Source of the DNA: Mesorhizobium sp. M4B.F.Ca.ET.058.02.1.1
Lineage (GTDB): Bacteria > Pseudomonadota > Alphaproteobacteria > Rhizobiales > Rhizobiaceae
Length of the DNA stretch: 64,000 nt
NCBI RefSeq assembly: GCF_003952505.1
Contig: NZ_CP034450.1
Location: 3,720,001-3,784,000, forward strand
Direction of reading: 5' to 3'
Positions 53,420-64,000 of the stretch are shown one piece after another. The notes under the pieces were generated by a model. It searched no databases, was not told where the DNA came from, and worked only from the letters and a program-made list of their open reading frames with translations. Numbering within the stretch: position 1 is the stretch's first letter; each line of letters begins with the position of its first letter. Both the position numbers and the translations under genes were made by a program.

Positions 53420-54957
53420 CCGGCCCCGTTCGCAGCGGCACGCCGCAGCTGCGCCAGCGGCGGCCATGGGTTGTTGACGGCGGCGCCGGCGCCACGGCGC
53501 GGATTGAGGTACTCGCCGCCCCTGGCGAGGATGTCCTCGACGCTGCGGATCTCTGCCTCGTAGCCGCCCAGCCTGACATAGTCGTCGCGGCGCAAGGTGA
53601 ATTCGATCGGCGCCACCAGCGCCGGCGTCGGCACATAGCCGAAGGCACCTTCAGGCACGCGGGTGACGTCGACCATCAGCGTGATGCCGCCGCCCGGCCA
53701 GACATAGACCGGCGCGCCGCCCACTGTAACGTAGGTCCTCAGGCCCTGCACCGAGCGGGTGAGGTTGACCGGGTTCTCGGTGACGCCGGCGCGCAGCGAG
53801 CCGCCGGCGCCGCCGATGAACAGGACGGTGCAGAGTGCCGGCTCGCAATTGTCCTCGATCAGGCCGACAGATTTCTGCAGCCGCTCGGGGAACGGCTTTT
53901 CGACCGGCTTCAACTGATCGTCGAGCTCGTAGTAGGCGAACTGCTCGCCTGTGGTCGAGACCATCAGCAGCGACAGGCCCGGCCGCGCGCCCTTCTTGGC
54001 ATTCCATTCACCGAGAATCGACAGCGGATCGGAGATGGTGGTGCCGCCCCAGCCGAGGCCTGGCTCCGACACCTTGAAATAGCGACCGGGCGTCGAGCGA
54101 CGGCCGATGATCTTGATCCCGGTATCCTGCCAGCCCAGCACCTTGCCGGCCTGATGCTCCGAGACGACGCCGGTGATGTGGTCGTCGACTACCACCACCT
54201 CGTCGACAAGGCCGCGCCATTGCGTGGCGAACATGCCGATGGTGGCCGAGCCGCAGCCGACGCGCATGCGGTGCTCGACCTTGCCGTCGATGACCGGCGG
54301 TTTGCCGGCTTCAACGATGACCGTCGCGCCGCCATCGATGGTGAGTTCCACCGGCTTGCGGTTGCACAGGTTGAGCAGCGCATCGCAGGTGGCGCGGCCT
54401 TCGGTCTTGGAGCCGCCGGTCAGATGATGGACGCCGCCGAGCGACAGCATCTGCGAGCCGTATTCGCCGGTCGTGACGTGGCCGATCGCCTCGCCTTCCG
54501 ACCGCACTGTTGCCGTCTCGTCGCCGATATGGCGATCGGTGTCGATCTTCACCTTGACCCCGCAGTAGGAGAAGATGCCCTCGGTGACGACGGTGACGAG
54601 ATCGACGCCGTCGACCTCCTGGCTGACGATGAAGGGCGCCGGCTTGTAGTCCGGATAGGTGGTGCCGGCGCCGATGGCGCTGACGAAGCGCCGGCCGGTG
54701 TTGACCAGCTCGCCGTTCCAGGCTTCGCCTTCGGCGACGAACGGCACGACAGCGCCGCCGGTCTCGGCTGCGTGGTCGAGGATGGTCAGCGGATCCATGC
54801 GCACGATACGGCCGCCGACATTGCCGTAGCGGTCGCAGGCGCCGGTGCGGCCGTCGGCGATGTAGCACATGACCGGACAGGCATCGCAGCGGATCTTCTC
54901 CGCCACCTGCTTCTCGCCGGGATCGTGGGTTTCGAAACGTTCGGCAAGCTCGCTCAT
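53416..54957 (-). CDS. hnr: 6-hydroxynicotinate reductase homologue
   Basis: 513 residues matching the Hnr family, whose founding member in Eubacterium barkeri reduces 6-hydroxynicotinate to 1,4,5,6-tetrahydro-6-oxonicotinate. An N-terminal cysteine motif C24-x2-C27-x3-C31-x9-C41 should bind an iron-sulfur cluster; later conserved parts are the [17 protein letters not shown] and [13 protein letters not shown] blocks. Placement directly after a molybdenum hydroxylase repeats the order of reactions in that pathway: ring hydroxylation, then ring reduction. The start overlaps the previous stop as ATGA. Specificity for nicotinate is inferred. Confidence 0.85.
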   Translation of the reverse strand: MSELAERFETHDPGEKQVAEKIRCDACPVMCYIADGRTGACDRYGNVGGRIVRMDPLTILDHAAETGGAVVPFVAEGEAWNGELVNTGRRFVSAIGAGTTYPDYKPAPFIVSQEVDGVDLVTVVTEGIFSYCGVKVKIDTDRHIGDETATVRSEGEAIGHVTTGEYGSQMLSLGGVHHLTGGSKTEGRATCDALLNLCNRKPVELTIDGGATVIVEAGKPPVIDGKVEHRMRVGCGSATIGMFATQWRGLVDEVVVVDDHITGVVSEHQAGKVLGWQDTGIKIIGRRSTPGRYFKVSEPGLGWGGTTISDPLSILGEWNAKKGARPGLSLLMVSTTGEQFAYYELDDQLKPVEKPFPERLQKSVGLIEDNCEPALCTVLFIGGAGGSLRAGVTENPVNLTRSVQGLRTYVTVGGAPVYVWPGGGITLMVDVTRVPEGAFGYVPTPALVAPIEFTLRRDDYVRLGGYEAEIRSVEDILARGGEYLNPRRGAGAAVNNPWPPLAQLRRAAANGAG

Positions 54958-57749
54958 CGGCGCGCCTCCTTGTCGCGGATCGCCGCAAGGATGCGGCTCG
55001 GCGTCGCCGGCACCTTGGTGACGAGCACGCCGGTGGCGTGGCGGACGGCGTTGAGGATCGCCGGCGCGGTCGGGATCAGCACGTGTTCGCCCAGCCCCTT
55101 GGCGCCGAAGGGTCCTTCCGGGTCCGGAACCTCGACCAGTATGTGCTCGACCGGCGGCACGTCGCCGATGGTCGGGATGAGGTAGTCGTGCAGGTTCTCG
55201 GTGCGGCCGGGGATGTATTCCTCCATCAGCGCCATGCCGATGCCCTGCGCGATGCCGCCCTCGATCTGGCCCTCGACCAGCACCGGATTGATCGCCTTGC
55301 CGACGTCGTGCGCGGCGGTGATCCTGATCAGCCTTACGGTGCCCAGCTTGAGATCGACCTCCAGCTCGGCGATCTGCGCGCCATAGCCATAGACGGCATA
55401 AGGCTTGCCCTGCCCCTTGGCGTCAAGGGGCAGCGTCGGCGGGTCGTAGGTCTCTTCCGCAACGAACACCAATCCGTCGGCATTGGCTTTCAGCTCAGAC
55501 AGGTCGACACGCCGTGTGGCGTCGCCTTCGCGGATGAAGATGCTGAAGCCGTCGAGCGCGATGGTCGCCCGGTCAGAGACATTGGCAAAGCGCAGGATTT
55601 TCTCACGCAATGCCCTGCCTGCCTTTTCGGCCGCCTTGCCGGTCACAAAAGTCTGGCGCGAGGCGGACGTCTTACCGGCGTCGGGCGTGATCGCGGTATC
55701 GGCGCACTTCAGGCGAAATTTTTGCAATGGCAGGCCGAGCGCATCGGCGCAGATCTGGCTGATGACGGTGTTCGATCCCTGGCCGATGTCGACGGCACCC
55801 TGATGCAGCACGACCTCGCCCGCGGCCGCGATGCCGACCTTGATGGTCGAGGGATTGGGCAGCGAGGTGTTGCCGCAGCCATACCAGCAGGAGGCGACGC
55901 CGACGCCCCGCTTTCTGTCCTCGCTGGCGGCGTTGAACGCCTCGGCCTCGGCGAGCGCGCGGGCCCAATGCGGGCGAAGCGCTTCCAGGCATTCGCCGAT
56001 GCCGACGCCCGACTCGAGGCGCTGCCCGGTGACCGTTTCGGAGCCGTTACGAAGACAGTTTTTCAAGCGAAAATCAAGCCGATCCAGCCCAAGCTTGCCG
56101 GCAAGTTCGTCGTAGAGCGTCTCCTGCATGATCGTCGCCTGCGGCACGCCGAAGCCGCGGAAGGCGCCGGAGATCGGGCCGTTGGTGTGGATGGCCCGGC
56201 CTTCGGCGCGGTAGTTCGGCGTCAGGTAGGGGCCGGAGGCATGCACCGGCACGCGATTGGCGACGGTCGGACCCCAACTGGCATAGGCGCCGGTGTTGAA
56301 ATCGCCGGAAAAGACCATGCCGGTGACGCGGCCACCGGCATCGGCGCCGATCGTCGCCTGCATCTCGGCGGGATGGCGCTTGGTGGTCGAAATCATCGAT
56401 TCATTGCGGGTGTATGCAAGGGCCGCCGGGCGGCCCGTCCTCATCGCCACCAGGCCGATCAGCGGCTGCAGCGAGACGTCGAGTTTCGAGCCGAAGCCGC
56501 CGCCGGTGGCGGTCGGCACGATGCGCACCTTGTCGACGGCAAGACCGAGCACCTTTGCCGTGTCGTCGCGGTCCATATAGGGCGCCTGCGTGCAGGCGAC
56601 GACGACCAGCGTGTCGCCGTCCATGTAGGCATAGCCGGCTTCCGGCTCGATATAGGCATGCTCGACATAGGAGGTTTCGATGGCGCCGGACACGGTGACG
56701 GCGGCGCCGGCAAGCGCTGCGTCAGGATCGCCGCGTTCGACGAAGCCTGAGGTGAGCAGGTTCGCCGGACGGTGCCGGTGCAGCAGCGCCGCGCTATCGG
56801 CCTTCGCGTCCGAGGGCTGCAGGACATGCGGCAGCTCGGTCCATGAAACCGGAAAATCCGTCAGATCGAGATCGAGGATCGCTTCGCGCTCGCCCGCCAC
56901 CAGCGCAACCGCCTCGCCGCGAAAGCGCGCTTCGCCTTCCGCGAGCGCCGGCTGGTCGGCAAAGGGACCGATGACACCGAAGCAGTTGTGGCCCGGAATG
57001 TCGGCGGCGGTGAAAACGCCGGCGATGCCCGCATGGGCGCCCGCCCAGGCTTCGAGATCGCCGAATGCGCAGCGGGCATGGTAGTGGGGCGAGCGGACCA
57101 CCAGCACGGCAAGCGCGTCGGCCGGGAAAGAGTCGCCGCCAAACTTCTCGTCGCCGGTAACCTTCGGCACTCCGTCGAGGCGGATCGGCGAGGCGCCGAC
57201 GGCGCGGCCAACCTCTGGCATGCGAGGATCAAGGCTGTCGACGCGCCGCGATGCGTCCATGACGGCGGCGATGATCTTCCGGTAACCGGTGCAGCGGCAC
57301 AGCACACCGCCCAGTGCGTCTTGCGTCTCGGCCTCGCTCGGCTGGGGATTGCGCTCGAGAAGCGCTGTCGCCGCCACCAGCAGGCCCGGCGTGCAGATGC
57401 CGCATTGCGCCGCGCCGTGATCGAGGAAGGAAGCCTGCAACGCCGACAGCCTGCCATTGGCAAGGCCTTCGACAGTGGTGACGGTCGCGCCCGACACGGA
57501 GGCGGCCGGCACCAGGCAGGCGCAGACCGGGTCACCGTCGACCAGCACGGTGCAGGCGCCGCAGTCGCCGGCGTCGCAGCCGACCTTGGTGCCGGTCAGC
57601 CGCAATTCGTCGCGCAGCACTTGGGAAAGGCGACGTACCGGAGGTACGGAGACGCTGACCGCAGCGCCATTGACCTCGAAGGCGATATCGCTGTGTTCCA
57701 TGCTCATGCCGGACTGGACTTCGCTCATCTGAGGCTGAACCTGGCTCAT
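54954..57749 (-). CDS. molybdenum hydroxylase with fused 2Fe-2S domain
   Basis: 931 residues. An N-terminal ferredoxin-like domain has C58, C63, C66, C78 and a second cluster in QCGIC and LCRC (about 115-155). It is followed by the xanthine-dehydrogenase-family molybdopterin-binding domain from about 190 ([32 protein letters not shown] and a C-terminal [10 protein letters not shown] with the likely base Glu). This domain arrangement is found in hydroxylases of N-heterocycles. With its FAD partner it would hydroxylate nicotinate at C6 (inference from neighbours). The gene overlaps both neighbours by 4 nt. Confidence 0.9.
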   Translation of the reverse strand: MSQVQPQMSEVQSGMSMEHSDIAFEVNGAAVSVSVPPVRRLSQVLRDELRLTGTKVGCDAGDCGACTVLVDGDPVCACLVPAASVSGATVTTVEGLANGRLSALQASFLDHGAAQCGICTPGLLVAATALLERNPQPSEAETQDALGGVLCRCTGYRKIIAAVMDASRRVDSLDPRMPEVGRAVGASPIRLDGVPKVTGDEKFGGDSFPADALAVLVVRSPHYHARCAFGDLEAWAGAHAGIAGVFTAADIPGHNCFGVIGPFADQPALAEGEARFRGEAVALVAGEREAILDLDLTDFPVSWTELPHVLQPSDAKADSAALLHRHRPANLLTSGFVERGDPDAALAGAAVTVSGAIETSYVEHAYIEPEAGYAYMDGDTLVVVACTQAPYMDRDDTAKVLGLAVDKVRIVPTATGGGFGSKLDVSLQPLIGLVAMRTGRPAALAYTRNESMISTTKRHPAEMQATIGADAGGRVTGMVFSGDFNTGAYASWGPTVANRVPVHASGPYLTPNYRAEGRAIHTNGPISGAFRGFGVPQATIMQETLYDELAGKLGLDRLDFRLKNCLRNGSETVTGQRLESGVGIGECLEALRPHWARALAEAEAFNAASEDRKRGVGVASCWYGCGNTSLPNPSTIKVGIAAAGEVVLHQGAVDIGQGSNTVISQICADALGLPLQKFRLKCADTAITPDAGKTSASRQTFVTGKAAEKAGRALREKILRFANVSDRATIALDGFSIFIREGDATRRVDLSELKANADGLVFVAEETYDPPTLPLDAKGQGKPYAVYGYGAQIAELEVDLKLGTVRLIRITAAHDVGKAINPVLVEGQIEGGIAQGIGMALMEEYIPGRTENLHDYLIPTIGDVPPVEHILVEVPDPEGPFGAKGLGEHVLIPTAPAILNAVRHATGVLVTKVPATPSRILAAIRDKEARR

Positions 57750-58606
57750 GCAGCCACCTGGTCGCCAGCAGTGTGGCCGATAGCGGCAAGCACGGCGCGG
57801 GCGACGAGCTCGCGCGCCGCATCCTGTCGGTATTGGGCGCTGCCGCGCACGTCGGCGATCGGCGACAGTTCATCGATCGGCGCGGCGAGCACGACCCGAC
57901 AGAGGGCTTCGTTGGCCGGCAGGCCGAGCAACGCCGCCTCGACGCCCGTGAGCCGCCTGGCGACCGCCGAGCAGGCGCCGACGGCGATGGCCGCTTCAGC
58001 GACGGCGCCATCGTCGACGACAAGGCGCGCCGCCGCCATGGCGATGGAGATGACCAGATAGCGTCGGGCGCCGAGCTTCACGAAGGCAGATGTGCCGCCA
58101 GCCGCCGGTTTCGGGACGCGAATGGCGGTGACCATCTCGCCCGATGCCAGGGCGGTGCGGCGATTGCCGAGAACGAACTCGCCGAGCGGCAGACGGCGCA
58201 ACGCCTTCGCCGAGCGCAGTTCGACCTCGGCGTCGAGCACCAGAAGCGCCGGCACGCCGTCGGCGGCGGGCGAGGCGTTGCAGAGATTGCCGGCGATCGA
58301 GGCGACATTCTGGATCTGCACGGAACCGACGTCGCGCGCCGCCGCCTTCAACGCGTCGAAGGCGCCCGGCAATTGATGGCGGACCAGATCGGTCCAGGTT
58401 GTGCGCGCGCCGATCAGCCAGTGCGTTTCGCTCTCCACGATACCGCGCAGGGCCGTCAGGCCGTTGATGTCGAGAATGTTTTCGCGAAACGGCTTGTTGC
58501 CTTGCGCCGGATAGAAATCGGTGCCGCCCGCCAGGATGCGCCAGCGATCCTCGCCAAGCAAGGCGAGCGCCTCGTCGACCGTGGTGGGTTTCGCGTAACG
58601 GATCAC
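57746..58606 (-). CDS. FAD-binding subunit of the molybdenum hydroxylase
   Basis: 286 residues of the CoxM/XdhA-FAD type: [11 protein letters not shown] (FAD pyrophosphate), [15 protein letters not shown] (second FAD block) and a C-terminal flavoprotein domain. It passes electrons from the Mo subunit to an acceptor. GTG at 58606 has GGAAGG seven nt upstream and gives the normal family length; an in-frame start at 58681 would cross the proposed operator. It is the first gene of the six-gene operon. Confidence 0.9.
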   Translation of the reverse strand: MIRYAKPTTVDEALALLGEDRWRILAGGTDFYPAQGNKPFRENILDINGLTALRGIVESETHWLIGARTTWTDLVRHQLPGAFDALKAAARDVGSVQIQNVASIAGNLCNASPAADGVPALLVLDAEVELRSAKALRRLPLGEFVLGNRRTALASGEMVTAIRVPKPAAGGTSAFVKLGARRYLVISIAMAAARLVVDDGAVAEAAIAVGACSAVARRLTGVEAALLGLPANEALCRVVLAAPIDELSPIADVRGSAQYRQDAARELVARAVLAAIGHTAGDQVAA

Positions 58607-58667
58607 GCTTTGCCTTCCAGAAAAGGGGCCTTTGCGAGGGACCTGCCGGCGTCCCGCTGGCAAAAAT

Positions 58668-58685
58668 TCATTCGTATGCAAATGA
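58668..58685. promoter_or_regulatory. 18-bp inverted repeat in the divergent promoter region
   Basis: TCATTCGTATGCAAATGA has arms that match at seven of nine positions and lies 62 bp from the hydroxylase operon start and 172 bp from pncA. It is an AT-rich island inside GC-rich DNA, of the size bound by MarR dimers. I propose it as the operator of the MarR regulator at the end of the operon. Confidence 0.5.
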
Positions 58686-58856
58686 TATCAAGTCGGCAGG
58701 AATTGTCAAAGCCGGAGTTTCCGGCCTCCGCATCGGCGAGTGGTTCCACGCGATTGTTACGCCGCTGGAGGTTGACGTCGCCGGCCATCTGGTCAAGTTT
58801 CTGCGTCCGGTCGCGACAGCGGCATTTTACTTGAGCCCACGCTGAGGAGGAGGCCT

Positions 58857-59471
58857 ATGGCCGACGAAGCGCTTGTTGTCATCGACCTGCAAAACGACTT
58901 CTGCCCCGGTGGCGCGCTGGCGGTGGCCGGCGGCGACGAGATCGTGCCACTGGTCAACGACCTGATCCGGCGAACCGAGCACGTCGTACTGACGCAGGAC
59001 TGGCACCCTGCCGGCCATTCGAGCTTTGCCTCCAGCCATCCCGGCAAACAGGCTTTCGAGACGATCGACATGGCTTATGGGCCGCAGACGCTCTGGCCGG
59101 ATCACTGCATACAGGGCAGTCTCGGCTCTGATTTCCATTCGGGTCTTGCCTGGACCAAAGCTGAGCTGGTGATCCGCAAGGGTTTCCGCCCGGCGATCGA
59201 CAGCTATTCGGCCTTCTTCGAGAACGACCACACGACCCAGACCGGCCTGGCCGGCTATCTGCGCGAACGCGGCATCGACACCGTGACGCTGGTCGGGCTG
59301 GCGACCGACTTCTGCGTCGCCTTTTCGGCGCTGGACGCCGTCAAGCAGGGCTTCAAGACAACGGTGCGGCTAGACGCCTGCCGCGGCATCGACCTCAACG
59401 GCTCGGTCGAGGCGATGCTGAAGCGGATGCGCGAGGCCGGCGTGGTGCTCGAAGACCATTTGTCGGACTGA
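58857..59471 (+). CDS. pncA: nicotinamidase
   Basis: 204 residues of the isochorismatase-like nicotinamidase family; hydrolyses nicotinamide to nicotinate and ammonia. The catalytic triad is D10, K108 and C153, and the metal site includes D48, H50 and H83. A very strong ribosome site (GAGGAGGAGG) precedes ATG 58857. In NAD salvage this enzyme feeds nicotinate phosphoribosyltransferase, which is absent nearby; here it stands divergent from the putative nicotinate-degrading operon and would supply its substrate. Confidence 0.93.
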   Translation: MADEALVVIDLQNDFCPGGALAVAGGDEIVPLVNDLIRRTEHVVLTQDWHPAGHSSFASSHPGKQAFETIDMAYGPQTLWPDHCIQGSLGSDFHSGLAWTKAELVIRKGFRPAIDSYSAFFENDHTTQTGLAGYLRERGIDTVTLVGLATDFCVAFSALDAVKQGFKTTVRLDACRGIDLNGSVEAMLKRMREAGVVLEDHLSD

Positions 59472-59504
59472 CCAGACGGTGAGGCGTCGGGGGGCTTCAT
59501 ACAA

Positions 59505-60929
59505 TTGGCGTGGACACTGGCAGCAGGCCTACCAGCCCTGGCTGTCCTTCTGTTTCCGCAATTCGCCTTCGCAGCGGCGGACCACGAACTGCCCGGCGCG
59601 GCGATGTCGCTCTGGTGGGTGCTGCCATTTGCCGGCCTGCTGTTGTCGATCGCCACCGGACCGCTGCTCTTTCACCACGTCTGGGAGCATCACTACGGCA
59701 AGATCACCGCGGGCTGGGCAATGCTCGTGGTGGTGCCGCTGGCGATCGCCTTCGGCATCCCTTCGGCCATACAAGCGGTGCTGCACACGCTGCTCACCGA
59801 ATACATGTCCTTCATCATCCTGTTGTTCGCGCTCTACACGATTTCCGGCGGCATCCTGCTTGCCGGCAACATCCACGGCACGCCGCTGGTCAATGCCGGG
59901 CTTCTGCTTGCCGGCGCGCTGCTTGCCTCGGTGATCGGAACGACCGGCGCCTCGATGATCCTGATCCGGCCGATCCTGCGCGCCAATGACAACCGGCCGT
60001 TCAACGCGCATGTCGTGATCTTCTTCATCTTCCTGGTCTCCAACATCGGCGGCTCGCTGACGCCGCTCGGCGACCCGCCGCTGTTCGTCGGCTTCCTGCG
60101 CGGTGTCGATTTCTTCTGGACGACCGCCAATCTCTGGCGCGAGACGCTATTCACCGGCGGACTAGTGCTCCTGGTCTTTCTGGGCATCGACACCATGCTG
60201 CACCGGCGCGAGGGCGGCATGCCGAAGATCATGGACCCGACGCCGGACAAGGAGGTCCGCCTGCGCGGCCTGCCCAACATTCCGCTGCTGGCCGGGGTGA
60301 TCGGCGCGATCCTGATGTCGGCGACCTGGAAGCCGGGCGCCGGTCTTTCCATCCTCGGCGTCGGCCTCGAACTGCAGAACCTCGTGCGCGACGCCATCAT
60401 CCTGGCGCTGGCGTTCGCCTCGCTCGCCGTCTCGCGCAAGAGCCATCGCGAGGCGAACGGCTTCACCTGGGGACCGATCGCCGAGGTGGCGAAATTGTTT
60501 GCCGGCATCTTCATCGCAATCGTGCCGGTGATCGCCATCCTGAGGGCCGGCCCCGGCGGCGCGCTGGCGCCGCTGGTCGCGCTGGTGACATCGCCTTCCG
60601 GCCAGCCGAACAACTTGGCCTATTTCTGGCTGACCGGGGCGCTGTCGTCCTTCCTCGACAATGCGCCGACCTATCTGGTTTTCTTCGAGCTTGCCGGCGG
60701 CGACCCGCAGCGCCTGATGGGCGAATTCGCATCCACCCTCGCCGCGATCTCGGCCGGCGCGGTGTTCATGGGCGCCAACACCTATATCGGCAATGCGCCG
60801 AACTTCATGGTCTTTGCGATCGCCAGGCATCGCGGCGTGAAGATGCCGGGGTTCTTCGGCTACATGGCGTGGTCGGGTCTGGTGCTGATCCCCGCTTTCC
60901 TGATCGCCGGCTTCCTGTTTTTCGGCTGA
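59505..60929 (+). CDS. sodium:proton antiporter / citrate-transporter family (NhaD-like)
   Basis: 474 residues, about 11-12 membrane helices, ion-transporter superfamily. Conserved parts include NIGGSLTPLGDPPLFVGFLRG, FLDNAPTYLVFFELAGG and MGANTYIGNAPNFMV. The N terminus looks like a cleavable or signal-anchor segment ending in AFA. The start is TTG 59505 with a G-run upstream; ATG at 59604 would remove the leader. It follows pncA by 33 nt and may be cotranscribed, but its class does not point to nicotinate uptake. Confidence 0.85.
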   Translation: MAWTLAAGLPALAVLLFPQFAFAAADHELPGAAMSLWWVLPFAGLLLSIATGPLLFHHVWEHHYGKITAGWAMLVVVPLAIAFGIPSAIQAVLHTLLTEYMSFIILLFALYTISGGILLAGNIHGTPLVNAGLLLAGALLASVIGTTGASMILIRPILRANDNRPFNAHVVIFFIFLVSNIGGSLTPLGDPPLFVGFLRGVDFFWTTANLWRETLFTGGLVLLVFLGIDTMLHRREGGMPKIMDPTPDKEVRLRGLPNIPLLAGVIGAILMSATWKPGAGLSILGVGLELQNLVRDAIILALAFASLAVSRKSHREANGFTWGPIAEVAKLFAGIFIAIVPVIAILRAGPGGALAPLVALVTSPSGQPNNLAYFWLTGALSSFLDNAPTYLVFFELAGGDPQRLMGEFASTLAAISAGAVFMGANTYIGNAPNFMVFAIARHRGVKMPGFFGYMAWSGLVLIPAFLIAGFLFFG

Positions 60930-61018
60930 GCCGAAAAGCCAACCGGCGCTTCTGCGTATGCGGGGCCAGCGGTTTCTGCTATTGTCGGGGAGGGTGCGGG
61001 GTTACGTCGGGGGCGACA

Positions 61019-61974
61019 TTGACCATCGAGAAGCTGCCCTATCTGTCAGCCGAATTCCTGGATGGCCTGGCGATTTCGACGTCCGATGTGGTCGACGAAA
61101 TCGAGCGGCAGATCATCGGTCAGCGGCGGGGCGAAGTATGGTGTGCGCCCAAGGCGGTGGTGCTGCCAGGCGACGACCGCTACATCATGGCGACTCTCGG
61201 AGTAGCTACCGAACCTCGGGTACTGGCGACCAAGTCGCTGGTGGTCAATCCCCGTAATTCCGAGCGGGGACTTGCAACGCTTAACTCGCTGATCACCCTT
61301 CTCGACGCTGAGACCGGACTGCCGCTAGCTGTGGTCGACGGCAATTGGGTGACCGCGAAGCGCACGGCTGGTCTAAGCGCCGTGGCGGCCCGGCGTCTGG
61401 CGCGGGCCGACCCGGCATGCGTCGCGTTCATCGGATGCGGGGTTCAGGCGCGCGGTCATCTCGAAGTTCTGGCCGACCTTTTCCGTTGCAGGAGATTCGA
61501 GCCTTTGCCCGGAGCAAAGGCAGTCGTGAAGCACTCTGCCGGATCGCTGAAACACGTGGTCTCAGAGCAGTCCCGAGCGATACTGCCAAGGCGGCGGTCG
61601 AACCCGCCGACATCGTGGTGACGACAGTCACGTTGATACCCGAGCCCGTTCCATTTTTGGATGCCCGATGGCTGAAGGCAGGAGTCTTCGCGACGATGAC
61701 CGACCTGGCCCTGCCTTGGCTACCCGAAACCATGGCCATCTTCGATCGCATCGTCATAGACGATTTGGTGCAAGAGGCGCAGATGAGCAAACCCATGGTG
61801 AGACCCGAACTCGTCGCCGGCGACTTGACCGGTTTGGTCAGCGGCGACGTGCCGGGTCGTCAAAGCGCGAGTGAGCGAACGGCGTTCGCGTTCCGCGGCA
61901 TGGCGGTCGGCGATCTCGCTATTGCCGGCCTGGCATTTGTGCGCGCGAAAGCGATCGGTGCGCTGGACGATTAG
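61019..61974 (+). pseudogene. ornithine cyclodeaminase/mu-crystallin family protein, frameshifted
   Basis: NAD(P)-binding enzyme of the ornithine cyclodeaminase family. The first part, from TTG 61019, reads through TAKRTAGLSAVAARRLA and the Rossmann start FIGCGVQARGHLE to ADLF at 61483, then leaves frame and stops at 61621. The rest (PLQEIRAFARSKGS and onward to KAIGALDD) continues in another frame to 61974. One C is missing from the run at 61483-61484. Restored length is 318 residues, normal. A sequencing error is as likely as a true mutation. Substrates of the family include ornithine, alanine and cyclic imino acids. Confidence 0.88.
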
Positions 61975-61979
61975 AGGCT

Positions 61980-62691
61980 TCAACCGACGCCGACATACCG
62001 CCTGACCGCCGACGGATCCGCGCGCAATTGCTCGACATCAACCGTCTCGCGGTTGCGGCCGTTCTCGATAAAGCAGACGCGGTCGGCGACCGACAGAACC
62101 GCATCGACGCGCTGCTCGACAAGAATGGTGGAGACGCCGCGCTCGCGCAGCTTGGCCACCGTCTCGCGGATCTTGGCGATCATCGACGGCATCAGACCTT
62201 CGGTCGGCTCGTCAAGCAGCAGCACCTGCGGTTCGAGGCAGAGCGCACGCGCCATGGCCAGCATCTGCTGCTCGCCGCCGGACAGCGTGCCGGAGCGCTG
62301 CCTGAGACGCTGGCGCAGCAATGGAAAAAGGTCGAGGACATTTTCCCGCACGGCCTTGCCCTTGCCGCGCGTCATCAGGCCGATTTCGATGTTTTCCGTC
62401 ACCGTCATCTCGGCGAACAATCGCCTGCCCTGCGGCACATAGGCGACGCCGGCCTTCGGCACGTCGTGCGCCGCCAGGCCGGTGAGCTCCGTGCCGTCGA
62501 GTCTGATCGAGCCGGCCGCCGCCGGAACCAGGCCCATGATCGCCTTCAGCGTGGTCGTCTTGCCGGCGCCGTTGCGGCCGAACAGGCAAAGCACCTCGCC
62601 CTTGTTGAGAACAAGGTCGAGCCCGTAGAGGACCTGGACCTCGCCGTAGAAGCAGTCGAGCCCGGAGATGGCCAGCGCCTTGGAGCCTGCC

Positions 62692-62699
<8 letters not shown>
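61980..62699 (-). CDS. livF: branched-chain amino acid-type ABC transporter ATPase LivF
   Basis: 239 residues with Walker A GRNGAGKTT, signature LSGGEQQ and Walker B VLLLDEPTEGL. The ADPSAVRRYVGVG end is typical of LivF. It works with LivG as the ATPase pair of a Liv-type importer; such systems carry amino acids, amides, urea or aromatic acids. The start overlaps livG by 8 nt. Its stop is 6 nt from the convergent ornithine cyclodeaminase remnant. Confidence 0.92.
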
Positions 62700-63416
<717 letters not shown>

Positions 63417-63420
<4 letters not shown>

Positions 63421-64000
63421 GGCAGCCACCCGAGCCAGCGCTGGCGGATGCTGCCCATGATCCCCTTCGGGAAGAACAGCACCAGCAGGATGAGCGCGAC
63501 GCCGACGATCAGCAGATAGGCCGAGGTGAAGCCGCTGGTGATGTCGGTGACATAGTACATGAACAGCGTGCCGATGAGGGGGCCAAGCGCGGTGGCGGCG
63601 CCGCCGAGCAGCACCCAGAGCAGCGGCAGGATGGAATACTGCACCGAGGCGAAGCTGGAGCCGACATAGCCGAACAGAAGCGCATAGGCGGCGCCCGAGG
63701 CCGCGCAGATGGTGCCGGAGACGACGACGGCGGCGAGCTTGTTGGAGAAGGTGTCGTAGCCGAGCATTTTCGTCCGTTCCTCGTTCTCGCGGACGGCGAC
63801 CAGCACGCGGCCATAGCGGGAGCGGATGACGGCAAGCGTCGCCAGCAGGACGATGGAGAACAGGGCCAGCGCGCTCATGTAGCGCACGGTCGGGTTGGTG
63901 AGGTCGAGCGTCGTGCCGCCGAGGGTCAGCACCCGCGCCGCTTGCTGCACGACCAGGCCCTGGTCGCCGCCGGTCCAGACGGCGAAATAGAGGATGAGCA
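63417..64000 (-). CDS. livM: ABC transporter permease LivM, 5' end beyond the window
   Basis: The C-terminal part of a LivM-type permease; the frame is open to the window edge (about 194 codons). The coupling-loop region RYGRVLVAVRENEERTKMLGYDT and several membrane helices are visible, ending in FFPKGIMGSIRQRW, a usual LivM terminus. The livH and binding-protein genes should lie beyond the window. Confidence 0.9.

Overview
The window is GC-rich, densely coded chromosomal DNA of an alphaproteobacterium, most likely Mesorhizobium or a close relative in Rhizobiales/Phyllobacteriaceae. The evidence is the family make-up (aa3-type cytochrome oxidase subunit IV, two-part PntA, cytochrome-c-tailed urate oxidase, TRAP and Liv transporters), CtrA-type TTAA-N7-TTAAC sites, and several palindromic intergenic repeats of the kind scattered through rhizobial genomes. 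I see no tRNA, rRNA, CRISPR array, integrase or transposase.

Positions 1-18.7 kb hold a purine-to-glyoxylate catabolic island in three blocks. A leftward operon carries an allantoinase/OHCU-decarboxylase fusion, (S)-ureidoglycine aminohydrolase, ureidoglycolate lyase, a nucleoside deaminase and a CocE-type hydrolase cut by the window edge. A divergent rightward operon carries uraH, xdhA, xdhB and xdhC. After PhzF, two flavin monooxygenases and a divergent LysR regulator comes a third operon: puuD (membrane urate oxidase with cytochrome c tail), guaD, a UPF0303 protein and glycerate 2-kinase. Together these take guanine through xanthine, urate, allantoin and ureidoglycine to glyoxylate, and then glycerate to 2-phosphoglycerate. 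Allantoate amidohydrolase is not in the window. xdhB is interrupted by an apparent 7-nt deletion.

Positions 18.9-44.2 kb are a mosaic: UdgX-type uracil-DNA glycosylase with a glutamine-synthetase-like enzyme and a class III aminotransferase; a WD40 protein; a His-rich CobW metallochaperone divergent from a Tat-exported intradiol dioxygenase; MarR and AraC regulators separated by a 53-bp tandem repeat; a LacI regulator coupled to a 2-hydroxyacid dehydrogenase; a TRAP transporter with a zinc alcohol dehydrogenase; a lone LivH; and a large indolepyruvate ferredoxin oxidoreductase.

Positions 44.3-51.5 kb hold a GGDEF/EAL protein, a FeeM-like N-acyltransferase behind a CtrA site, small membrane proteins, and the pntA1-pntA2-pntB transhydrogenase operon. 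pntB has a 1-nt frameshift near its end, followed by a strong terminator.

Positions 51.5-59.5 kb are the most interesting part: six genes joined by overlapping stop/start codons, encoding a molybdenum hydroxylase (FAD subunit plus a fused 2Fe-2S/Mo subunit), a 6-hydroxynicotinate-reductase homologue, a UPF0280 protein, a PF06684 protein and a MarR regulator. They are divergent from nicotinamidase pncA across an inverted repeat. This looks like a reductive route for nicotinate or a related N-heterocycle in an aerobe. The window ends with an antiporter, a frameshifted ornithine cyclodeaminase, and livF-livG-livM running off the edge.
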